A DNA stretch of 13,880 bases from Gammaproteobacteria bacterium (GTDB lineage: Bacteria > Pseudomonadota > Gammaproteobacteria > Steroidobacterales > Woeseiaceae), in assembly GCA_029881015.1 (NCBI GenBank), contig JAOUNK010000046.1, positions 1 to 13,880 on the forward strand, read 5' to 3'. Below the pieces are notes generated by a model that was not told where the DNA came from, ran no database searches, and saw only the letters and a program-made list of their open reading frames with translations. The position numbers and the translations under genes were made by a program. Of the stretch, positions 1-6,382 are shown in pieces. Numbering within the stretch: the stretch's first letter is position 1; each line of letters opens with the position of its first letter.

Positions 1-19
1 TGTCGATTGTTTTCGCCAC
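1..19 (-). CDS. aceF: Start of aceF, pyruvate dehydrogenase E2 (partial)
   Basis: Only six codons are inside the window. Read leftwards from a GTG at 19-17 they encode M-A-K-T-I-D, which resembles the usual beginning of dihydrolipoyl acetyltransferase just ahead of its first lipoyl domain. The purine-rich stretch GGGGGCGGGA lies just upstream on the minus strand and can act as a ribosome binding site. The start is 14 bases after the aceE stop, the normal place for aceF in an aceEF operon. AceF would carry the acetyl group made by AceE on its lipoyl arms and transfer it to CoA. The call rests mostly on position, since no E2 domain is visible. Confidence 0.55.
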
Positions 20-33
20 GTTCCCGCCCCCGA

Positions 34-2703
34 CTACAAGGTCACCGGATCCGGACGATCCGGATCGATGCCATATTTCCTGATTGCCTCTGCGACCGTC
101 TTCGTATCCAGTACGCCGTCGTCGGCAAGGGCGTTGAGCGCTGTGATCGTGATAAAGCGCCGGTCGACTTCGAAATGTTCACGCAAGGGTTTGCGGGCAT
201 CGCTGCGGCCGTAACCGTCGGTGCCGAGCGACGAGAAATGACCCGGCACCCAGCCCTGGATCTGGTCCGCGACGATCTTCATGTAGTCGGTCGCCGCGAC
301 ATAGGGTCCGGGACGGTCGCCGAAGCACTGCGTGATCCATGACTTGCGGGGTTCCTCCAGGGGGTGCAGGTGGTTCCAGCGTTCGACTTCGAGCGCGTCG
401 CGCCGCAGTTCATTGAAGCTCGTTACGGACCAGACATCGGCGACGATGCCAAAGTCGTCCATCAGCAATTCGGCAGCGCCTATGACTTCGCGCAGGATCG
501 TTCCCGACCCCATGAGCTGCACACGAATCTTACCCTGGCTGATGCTGATGTCCAGCGGGTACATGCCGCGCAGGATACCTTCCTCGACACCTGCCGGCAT
601 CGGCGGATGCTGGTAATTCTCGTTCATGCAGGTGATGTAGTAGAAGACGTCCTCCTGCTCACCGATCATGCGGCGTAGCCCGTCCTGCACGATGACGGCC
701 AGCTCGTAGGCGTACGTCGGGTCGTACGACCGGCAATTCGGCACCGTCGACGCCGCAACGAGGCTGTGTCCGTCCTGGTGTTGCAGGCCCTCACCGGCAA
801 GCGTCGTGCGCCCTGCCGTACCACCGATCAGGAAGCCGCGCGTCTGCATGTCGCCGGCAGCCCAGATGAAATCGCCGACGCGCTGGAAACCGAACATCGA
901 GTAATAAATGTAGAACGGCACCATCGGCACGTCGTGATTCGAGTATGCGGTGCCCGCCGCAATCCACGAACACAGGGCGCCGCCTTCGTTGATGCCTTCC
1001 TCGAGGATCTGGCCCGTCTTGTCTTCGCGGTAGTACATCAGCTCGCCCGCGTCCTGTGGCTCGTACAACTGGCCTTTGGACGCGTAGATGCCCACCTGCC
1101 GGAACATACCCTCCATACCGAAGGTGCGCGCTTCGTCAGGCACGATCGGCACGATGTGTTTGCCGATCTGCTTGTCGCGCGTCAGTGCCGTAAGCATGCG
1201 TACGAAAGCCATGGTCGTCGATGCTTCGCGCTCACCCGTCCCTTCGAGTTGTGTGCGGAACGTCTCGAGTGGCGGCACGGGCAGCGGGGTCGATTTGGCA
1301 CGACGTCGTGGCAGGAAACCGCCCAGAGACTGGCGACGCTCCATCATGTATTCGTACTCCGCGCTGTCCGGCGCCGGCTTGAAGTAAGGCACGCGATCGC
1401 CGATCTGTTCATCGCGGACAGGAATGTTGAAGCGATCGCGGAAGGCCTTGATCTCCTCGAGATCCATCTTCTTCTGCTGATGCGCCGTATTCTGGCCCTC
1501 GCCCGCGGTTCCCATGCCGAAGCCCTTGACGGTCTTGGCGAGGATGATTGTCGGGCCACCCTTGTGCTTGGTGGCCGCGTCGTAGGCTGAATAGACCTTG
1601 AGCGGATCGTGGCCACCGCGATTCAGGCGCCAGATCTCGTCGTCGGACATGTTCGCGACCATTGCCGCCGTCTCCGGGAACTTCGCGAAGAACGTGTCGC
1701 GCACGTACTTGCCGTCCTTGGACTTGATCTTCTGGTACTCGCCGTCGACCGTCTCTTCCATGACCTGGCGCAGTTTGCCGGAATGATCATTGGCGAGCAG
1801 CGGATCCCATTTGGAACCCCAGATCACCTTGACGACGTTCCATCCGGCGCCGCCGAATGCCGCCTCGAGTTCCTGGATGATCTTGCCGTTGCCGCGCACC
1901 GGGCCGTCGAGACGCTGCAGGTTGCAGTTGACGACGAAGACGAGGTTGTCGAGGCCCTCGCGCACGGGCATCGTGATCGCGCCCATCGACTCCGGTTCAT
2001 CCATCTCACCGTCACCCAGGAAACACCAGACCTTGCGATCCGACGGCTCGGTCATGCCCCGGTTTTCCATGTAGCGCATGAACCGCGCCTGGTAGATCGC
2101 CATCATGGGGCCAAGCCCCATCGATACGGTCGGGAATTGCCAGAAATCCGGCATCAGCCACGGGTGGGGATAGGAAGACAGCCCCCCGCCGCCGACTTCC
2201 TGGCGGAAACGGTTCAGGTCTTTCTCGGCAAGGCGACCCTCGAGAAAGGCACGCGAGTAGATGCCGGGCGCGGAGTGTCCCTGCATGAACACCATGTCGC
2301 CTTCCTGCTTGTCGGTCGCTCCGCGCCAGAAATGATTGAAGCCAACCTCGTAGAGCGTCGCCGAGGAGGCGTAGCTCGAGATGTGGCCACCGTATTCGGT
2401 CGTGATCCTGTTGGCATTGACGACCATGGCCATCGCATTCCAGCGGATGTAGGCCTCGATACGCCGCTCCAGCGAGCGGTCGCCCGGGTATTCCGGCTGG
2501 CGAGCTGTGCTGATCGTATTCAGGTAGGCCGTATTCGGGGTGTACGGCAGGTAGGCACCCGAGCGTCGGGCATAGTCGATCATGTGGTTGAGCAGGAAGT
2601 GGGCCCGCTCCGGACCGTGTTGCGACAGTACGGAGTCGATCGACTCCAGCCATTCGCCCGTTTCGGTTGGATCAATATCGTCGAAGGGATTGAAACTGCT
2701 CAT
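34..2703 (-). CDS. aceE: Pyruvate dehydrogenase E1 component, homodimeric type
   Basis: This is the thiamine-diphosphate-dependent E1 subunit of the cytoplasmic pyruvate dehydrogenase complex. It decarboxylates pyruvate and acetylates the lipoyl arm of E2. The 889 residues nearly equal the E. coli length of 887. The N-terminus (DPTETGEWLESIDSVL, residues 11-26) matches the E2-binding start of the family. The active-site segments YGGHISSYASSATLYEVGF (104-122) and QGHSAPGIYSRAF (141-153) keep the catalytic histidines. The cofactor motif GDGEMDEPES is at 230-239, and NCNLQRLDGPVRGNG at 259-273 completes ThDP/Mg binding. The ATG start at 2703 is preceded by a weak GAGAA ribosome site. The gene heads an operon with aceF 14 bases downstream. 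A possible promoter lies about 110 bases upstream. No PdhR-type operator is evident. The identification is very secure. Confidence 0.98.
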   Translation of the reverse strand: MSSFNPFDDIDPTETGEWLESIDSVLSQHGPERAHFLLNHMIDYARRSGAYLPYTPNTAYLNTISTARQPEYPGDRSLERRIEAYIRWNAMAMVVNANRITTEYGGHISSYASSATLYEVGFNHFWRGATDKQEGDMVFMQGHSAPGIYSRAFLEGRLAEKDLNRFRQEVGGGGLSSYPHPWLMPDFWQFPTVSMGLGPMMAIYQARFMRYMENRGMTEPSDRKVWCFLGDGEMDEPESMGAITMPVREGLDNLVFVVNCNLQRLDGPVRGNGKIIQELEAAFGGAGWNVVKVIWGSKWDPLLANDHSGKLRQVMEETVDGEYQKIKSKDGKYVRDTFFAKFPETAAMVANMSDDEIWRLNRGGHDPLKVYSAYDAATKHKGGPTIILAKTVKGFGMGTAGEGQNTAHQQKKMDLEEIKAFRDRFNIPVRDEQIGDRVPYFKPAPDSAEYEYMMERRQSLGGFLPRRRAKSTPLPVPPLETFRTQLEGTGEREASTTMAFVRMLTALTRDKQIGKHIVPIVPDEARTFGMEGMFRQVGIYASKGQLYEPQDAGELMYYREDKTGQILEEGINEGGALCSWIAAGTAYSNHDVPMVPFYIYYSMFGFQRVGDFIWAAGDMQTRGFLIGGTAGRTTLAGEGLQHQDGHSLVAASTVPNCRSYDPTYAYELAVIVQDGLRRMIGEQEDVFYYITCMNENYQHPPMPAGVEEGILRGMYPLDISISQGKIRVQLMGSGTILREVIGAAELLMDDFGIVADVWSVTSFNELRRDALEVERWNHLHPLEEPRKSWITQCFGDRPGPYVAATDYMKIVADQIQGWVPGHFSSLGTDGYGRSDARKPLREHFEVDRRFITITALNALADDGVLDTKTVAEAIRKYGIDPDRPDPVTL

Positions 2704-2820
2704 ATTTTCTCGGCCCGGCCTTTGCCCAGGTTGGTCTGCGCTGTGCGTGAATTACGTGGTGCGTCCTGCTAGGATGCCCGCAACCTTGCACGGGCCAGAT
2801 GGATCGCATATGGGGGCGAC

Positions 2821-2849
2821 ATATTCGGTGTTTGTGGAACAAGGGTCAA
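2821..2849 (-). promoter_or_regulatory. Candidate sigma70 promoter for aceE
   Basis: On the minus strand, TTGACC (2849-2844) and GAATAT (2826-2821) are separated by exactly 17 bases. The -35 box matches five of six consensus positions. The -10 box matches three, including the important second A and final T. Transcription would start near 2814, giving aceE a leader of about 110 bases. The spacer contains a short inverted repeat, TTGT-GGA-ACAA (2832-2842), that could be an operator, but four-base arms can occur by chance. Confidence 0.35.
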
Positions 2850-2870
2850 GCCTGACAGGGAGTTAATATA

Positions 2871-4382
2871 TTGATGCAAAAGATCCGGCCAGACATGCAT
2901 GATCTTCGTATATATCAAAAGCTTGGGAGCGTTGATGCAAAATCGTTGGATAGCGTCGATCAGTTACTATTGATACTACCTGCCAGCCCGGCGAAATCGA
3001 CCTTCGCCAAGCTGCCGCAGGGTGCGAAAATGCTGGCTGTCTACCGCAAACATGCGGCAGGTTCGACGCCCGCCTTCGCCACCCGACTTGCGAACGCCAG
3101 GCAGACACTGGTCGTCGCCGGAACCATCGCGGCGAACGCCGACGCGTTCGAGCAACTGACCCTCGGGCGCAAACTCGTTGCGGCTGCAACCGACCAGAAA
3201 GCCGGAAGCCTCGGTATTTGCGCAATGGGTTTCGACGCGGACGCCCAGGCTGAACTCGTCAAGAACGTCCTGGCCGCCGCGCTGGCGGCAGCGTTTCGAC
3301 TCCCGGCCTTCAAGAGCGAGCCGGTACCGGACAAGATCAGGAATATCCGCCTGCTCGGCCTCGACGAGAAGATCGATACCGCGCGCGTGGAAGCCGAAGC
3401 AAGGGGTAACAACCTGGCCCGCTGGTTGACGACGCTGCCCCCGAATGTCCTCGATGCCAGTCATTACGCGGACCTCACCAAAGCCATGGCGAAAGAGCAT
3501 GGCTGGCAGTACAAGCGTTTCGGGGTAAAGGAGCTCGAGAAACTGGGCTGCGGCGCGTTTCTCGCCGTGGCACAGGGCAATGACAACGACAGTGCCAGCA
3601 TCGTGCGCCTGCGCTATCGCCCCGGAAGCCGCGATGCGGCCGTTGACCTGAGCCTCGTGGGCAAGGGCATCATTTTCGATACCGGCGGCACCAACCTCAA
3701 GCCCTTCGAGTTAATGCTCGACATGCACGGCGACATGCAGGGCAGCGCGGTAGCGCTCGGCACGCTCCTCGCCATCAGCGCAATGCGCCTGCCGCTGGCC
3801 GTCGACTGCTGGCTCGCGATCACGGAGAACCGGACCGGACCCAATGCATACAAGTCGCAGGACGTGGTGACGGCCGCAAACGGCAAGACCATCCAGACCG
3901 TGCACACCGACGCCGAAGGCAGAATGGCCCTCGCCGATACGCTGGTGCTCGCGAGCCGCGAGAAACCGGGCATGATCATCGACTTCGCAACGCTGACAGG
4001 CAGTTGTATTCGCGCCCTGACGTCACGCTACTCGGGCGTGTTTACCAACCGGAGTGAATTGCACCCGGTCCTCAAGCGTATCGGTCGTAACAGTGGCGAA
4101 CGCGTCTGGCCCTTCCCGATCGGCAAGGAGTTCATGGAAGACCTCAAGAGCAATACGGCGGATTTCCTGCAGTGTTCGCCGAAAGGTGTCGGCGACCACA
4201 TACTGGCGGCCAGCTTCCTCGCGGAGTTCGTTGAGAACGATGTGCCGTGGGTGCACATCGACCTGGGTGCAGGCGACAATGCCGGGGGCCTCGGCCATAT
4301 CCCGTCGAAGTTCACAGGTTTCGGCGTACGGTATACGATGAACGCCATCCTCGATGAGAACCTGCTCAAGGCTAAACCCTAA
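2871..4382 (+). CDS. M17 family leucyl aminopeptidase (PepA-like)
   Basis: This is a cytosolic dinuclear metallo-aminopeptidase that would remove N-terminal residues from peptides. The C-terminal catalytic domain has the full M17 ligand set: K265 and D270 in VGKGIIFDTGG, K277 in NLKP, D288 in MHGDM, and D347, E349 and R351 in HTDAEGRM. The spacing equals that of E. coli PepA with a constant offset of five. The residue before TDAEGR is His rather than the usual Asn. The divergent N-terminal domain (about 1-150) shows no DNA-binding feature, so the gene symbol pepA is not assigned. The start is either TTG 2871 or ATG 2874. GGGAG at 2858-2862 fits either and sits closer to the TTG. Its stop abuts the rnt start, so the two genes are probably co-transcribed. 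It could equally be annotated simply as a leucyl aminopeptidase family protein. Confidence 0.93.
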   Translation: MMQKIRPDMHDLRIYQKLGSVDAKSLDSVDQLLLILPASPAKSTFAKLPQGAKMLAVYRKHAAGSTPAFATRLANARQTLVVAGTIAANADAFEQLTLGRKLVAAATDQKAGSLGICAMGFDADAQAELVKNVLAAALAAAFRLPAFKSEPVPDKIRNIRLLGLDEKIDTARVEAEARGNNLARWLTTLPPNVLDASHYADLTKAMAKEHGWQYKRFGVKELEKLGCGAFLAVAQGNDNDSASIVRLRYRPGSRDAAVDLSLVGKGIIFDTGGTNLKPFELMLDMHGDMQGSAVALGTLLAISAMRLPLAVDCWLAITENRTGPNAYKSQDVVTAANGKTIQTVHTDAEGRMALADTLVLASREKPGMIIDFATLTGSCIRALTSRYSGVFTNRSELHPVLKRIGRNSGERVWPFPIGKEFMEDLKSNTADFLQCSPKGVGDHILAASFLAEFVENDVPWVHIDLGAGDNAGGLGHIPSKFTGFGVRYTMNAILDENLLKAKP

Positions 4383-5024
4383 GTGTCGAATGAAATCAGA
4401 ATGGCGGACCGCTTCCGCGGTTTCCTGCCGGTCGTCGTCGATGTCGAAACCGGCGGGTTCAATGCGAAGACCGATGCGTTGCTGGAGATCGCTGCCGTCC
4501 TGCTCGAGGTAGACCCGGGTGGATTCCTGAGGCGCAGCGAAACGATCCGTTATCACGTCAGGCCGTTCGAGGGCGCCAACCTCGAGGCGGCATCGCTCGC
4601 CGTCAACGGCATCGATCCTGACCATCCGCTACGCCCGGCGATCGACGAGCGCGACGCACTGCAACGCACGTTTCGTGAGGTCAGGCGTTCAATTCGTGAA
4701 AACCGCTGCTCGCGCGCGGTACTGGTCGGCCACAACGCCCATTTCGATCTCGGCTTCCTGAACGAGGCTATCGCACGCTCCTCGATCAAGCGCAATCCGT
4801 TTCATCCGTTCAGTTGTTTTGACACAGCCACGCTGTGTGGCGTCGCGTTCGGGCAGACGGTTCTCGCGCGTGCGGCGATTGCAGCCGGGCTCGGCTGGGA
4901 TGATACGCAGGCCCACTCGGCATCCTACGACGCCGAACAGACCGCCGATCTCTTCTGCGAGATCGTCAATCGATTTCGGGATATCTTCGAGACGTCGCTG
5001 CGCAACGCCCCGCCGCAGCCCTAG
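4383..5024 (+). CDS. rnt: Ribonuclease T
   Basis: RNase T is a 3'-5' exoribonuclease that trims the 3' ends of tRNAs, 5S and 23S rRNA and other small RNAs, and acts as a homodimer. All DEDDh catalytic residues are present: D20 and E22 (VDVETGGFN), D122 (HNAHFD), H178 and D183 (QAHSASYDAEQTA). They are offset by exactly three from E. coli D23, E25, D125, H181 and D186. The family signatures KTDALLEIAA and RNPFHPF are also conserved. The 213 residues match the usual length. The GTG at 4383 follows the aminopeptidase stop directly, with AAGG eleven bases upstream. ATG 4401 is an alternative that would still leave the catalytic core whole. Its neighbour grxD faces it across 14 bases, and the two genes are also near each other in E. 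coli. Confidence 0.96.
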   Translation: MSNEIRMADRFRGFLPVVVDVETGGFNAKTDALLEIAAVLLEVDPGGFLRRSETIRYHVRPFEGANLEAASLAVNGIDPDHPLRPAIDERDALQRTFREVRRSIRENRCSRAVLVGHNAHFDLGFLNEAIARSSIKRNPFHPFSCFDTATLCGVAFGQTVLARAAIAAGLGWDDTQAHSASYDAEQTADLFCEIVNRFRDIFETSLRNAPPQP

Positions 5025-5038
5025 AAACAGGCACCTGT

Positions 5039-5344
5039 CTATTCGTCTAGAAGCTTCTTGAGCTCACCCGAGTGGTACATCTCGACGACGATGTCGCAGC
5101 CGCCGATCAGCTCACCTTTGACGTACAGTTGCGGGAATGTCGGCCAGTTCGAGTATTCCTTCAGACCCTCACGGATTTCCGGATCCTCGAAAATATTCAC
5201 AAAGGCATACGGTTTGCCGATCGCATTGAGTGCCGCGACCGTCTGGCCCGAAAAACCGCACTGCGGAAAATCGGGCGTGCCTTTCATGTACAGAAGAACA
5301 TCGTGCGAGCCGAGCTGCTCTTCAATGCGTTCTTTAACGCTCAT
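5039..5344 (-). CDS. grxD: Monothiol glutaredoxin, Grx4 type
   Basis: This is a CGFS-type monothiol glutaredoxin. Such proteins bind a glutathione-ligated [2Fe-2S] cluster as a homodimer, or with BolA, and pass it to target proteins in the cytosol. The active site C29-G30-F31-S32 is preceded by MKGTPDFPQ, where K21 is a glutathione-contacting residue. The other glutathione-binding segments are W67-P-T-F-P-Q72 and G81-G-C-D84. At 101 residues it is slightly shorter than E. coli GrxD. The ATG at 5344 is preceded by AGGAAAGA, an excellent ribosome site embedded in the last codons of the BON lipoprotein gene that ends 2 bases upstream. This suggests a shared transcript and coupled translation. 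Its 3' end faces rnt. Confidence 0.96.
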   Translation of the reverse strand: MSVKERIEEQLGSHDVLLYMKGTPDFPQCGFSGQTVAALNAIGKPYAFVNIFEDPEIREGLKEYSNWPTFPQLYVKGELIGGCDIVVEMYHSGELKKLLDE

Positions 5345-5346
5345 TC

Positions 5347-5685
5347 TTATCTTTCCTCAACATCAATCTGGTTAGTGACCGTCTTCACGCCGGCTGTACT
5401 CTTCGCAAGGTCGAGGGCCTGATTGCGCGCAGCATAGCTGTTGACGGTGCCCGAGAGCGTGACCCTGCCATCGTAGGTACGGACACCGATATTAAACGGG
5501 CTGACGATCGCGTCTGCGTCGTACTTCGCCCTTATCTTACTCGTTATGGCCGTATCCGACGCCATAACGCCGGGTTGTCGCTCACTGCCACCCGATTCGT
5601 AACTGCCGCCCGTCGATCCGCCAAGGACCAGGCCCGTGCAGCCGCCAAGCGCGGTCAAAAGCAGCAGAATCATCGCGTGGCGCAT
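5347..5685 (-). CDS. BON-domain lipoprotein
   Basis: This is a 112-residue predicted lipoprotein. A short hydrophobic signal peptide (residues 4-13) ends in the lipobox L13-G14-G15-C16. A Gly/Ser-rich linker follows to about residue 38. One BON domain spans about 42-112, with the typical pattern of TSKIRAKY, then a VRTYDGRVTLSGTV turn, then AKSTAGVKTVTNQI. BON domains in DolP/YraP and OsmY act in the periplasm on envelope integrity and phospholipid contact. Those proteins carry two BON domains, while this has one, so neither name is used. Glycine at position +2 suggests sorting to the outer membrane. The ATG at 5685 has a strong GGAGGGG ribosome site. grxD follows after 2 bases. The exact role is unknown. 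Confidence 0.88.
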   Translation of the reverse strand: MRHAMILLLLTALGGCTGLVLGGSTGGSYESGGSERQPGVMASDTAITSKIRAKYDADAIVSPFNIGVRTYDGRVTLSGTVNSYAARNQALDLAKSTAGVKTVTNQIDVEER

Positions 5686-5701
5686 TGAACCCCTCCAAAC
5701 A

Positions 5702-5731
5702 TTGGCGCGATTGTACAGCCATCCCTATAAT
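5702..5731 (+). promoter_or_regulatory. Sigma70 promoter for the PuuD-like / nadC operon
   Basis: TTGGCG (5702-5707) and a perfect TATAAT (5726-5731) are separated by 18 bases. Transcription would begin near 5738, leaving a leader of about 24 bases that contains the GGAG ribosome site for the gene starting at 5762. It is the best-matching promoter seen in the window. No operator is evident. Confidence 0.65.
5710..5715 (-). promoter_or_regulatory. Possible -10 element for the BON lipoprotein-grxD operon
   Basis: On the minus strand, TACAAT (5715-5710) matches five of six -10 positions and would start transcription near 5703, about 18 bases before the BON gene. The corresponding -35 region is poor, so the call is weak. 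It lies within the forward promoter of the divergent gene, so the two promoters would occupy the same 76-base gap. Confidence 0.3.
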
Positions 5732-5761
5732 ACCGACAGCCCAAAACCGGAGAAACGAACA

Positions 5762-6376
5762 ATGAACCCCCTCAAGACTATTGGCGGCACGATCATCGCC
5801 GGCGCCGTCCTGGCTGTCATTATCATGCTTGTGACCAGGGGCGACCACATGGTTGCTGGTATGCCTGTACAGTCGATCACGATCTGGCTGCACGTGTTGT
5901 CCGGCATCACCTGGATCGGTCTGCTGTACTACTTCAACTTCGTACAGGTCCCCGCCCTCGGCGAGGCAGCCGGCGACGAAGGCGGCCCGGGTGGCGCCGG
6001 CATCGCCAAGTATGTTGCTCCCCGCGCACTGGCCTGGTTTCGCTGGGGTGCACTGGCAACGTGGCTGACAGGTGCCGCATTCCTGCTTCACAAGGGGCAG
6101 CTGCACAACGCCTTCATGCTCGGCCTCAACACCGACCCGGTCAACCAGTACGCCATGACCATTGGCGTCGGTGCCTGGCTCGGCACCATCATGCTGTTCA
6201 ACGTCTGGGTATTGATCTGGCCGAACCAGAAGAAGGTACTCGGCATGGTTGAAGCCACGGCGGACCAGGTTGCCAAAGCCAAGAACATCGCGTTCCTGGC
6301 GTCGCGCTCGAACACGCTGATGTCCATCCCGATGATCATGAGCATGGTCGGCGCGGGGCATGGCTGGGCCATGTAA
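5762..6376 (+). CDS. Membrane protein, PuuD / urate oxidase N-terminal-like
   Basis: This is a 204-residue integral membrane protein with hydrophobic segments near residues 8-25, 39-62, 93-110, 130-153 and 184-198. Its motifs WLHVLSGITWIGLLYYFNF (42-60), WLTGAAFLL (101-109), WLGTIMLFNVWVLIWPNQKK (139-158) and SRSNTLMSIPM (181-191) resemble the membrane part of PuuD-type urate oxidases (Urate_ox_N). In full PuuD a C-terminal cytochrome c domain follows. Here there is no CXXCH, so activity on urate is unproven. H44, H110 and H200 are candidate haem ligands. The ATG at 5762 has GGAG nine bases upstream and sits just behind a good promoter. The reading frame extends further upstream, but that part overlaps the promoter and is not favoured. 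nadC follows 6 bases later. Confidence 0.8.
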   Translation: MNPLKTIGGTIIAGAVLAVIIMLVTRGDHMVAGMPVQSITIWLHVLSGITWIGLLYYFNFVQVPALGEAAGDEGGPGGAGIAKYVAPRALAWFRWGALATWLTGAAFLLHKGQLHNAFMLGLNTDPVNQYAMTIGVGAWLGTIMLFNVWVLIWPNQKKVLGMVEATADQVAKAKNIAFLASRSNTLMSIPMIMSMVGAGHGWAM

Positions 6377-6382
6377 AGCGAC

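Noticed and set aside
2725..2740. AGGTTGGTCTGC upstream of aceE, resembling half of a PdhR operator.
   Set aside because: The second half-site is missing, so the palindromic pattern expected of PdhR sites is not met.
1609..2772. A 387-codon plus-strand open frame opposite aceE, and another at 766-1590.
   Set aside because: Both are complementary to highly conserved AceE coding sequence, carry no family motif and are explained by GC-rich codon use.
2786..2814. TTGCAC-N17-TATGGG as a promoter for the M17 aminopeptidase gene.
   Set aside because: The -10 lacks the conserved final A and T, and alternatives nearby are no better, so no promoter is called.
2871..2942. Direct repeat TTGATGCAAAA at 2871 and 2932, each preceded by GGGAG, at the start of the aminopeptidase gene.
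   Set aside because: The copies are 61 bases apart, so the second is in another frame that stops after 12 codons. It is most likely chance.
5025..5038. Inverted repeat ACAGG-CA-CCTGT exactly between the convergent rnt and grxD stops.
   Set aside because: With a loop of at least four bases the stem is only four pairs, and no T run follows on either strand, so a terminator call is not supported.
5049..5058. Perfect 10-base palindrome AGAAGCTTCT near the end of grxD.
   Set aside because: It lies in coding sequence for KKLLDE and is easily produced by the codons. No second copy was noticed.
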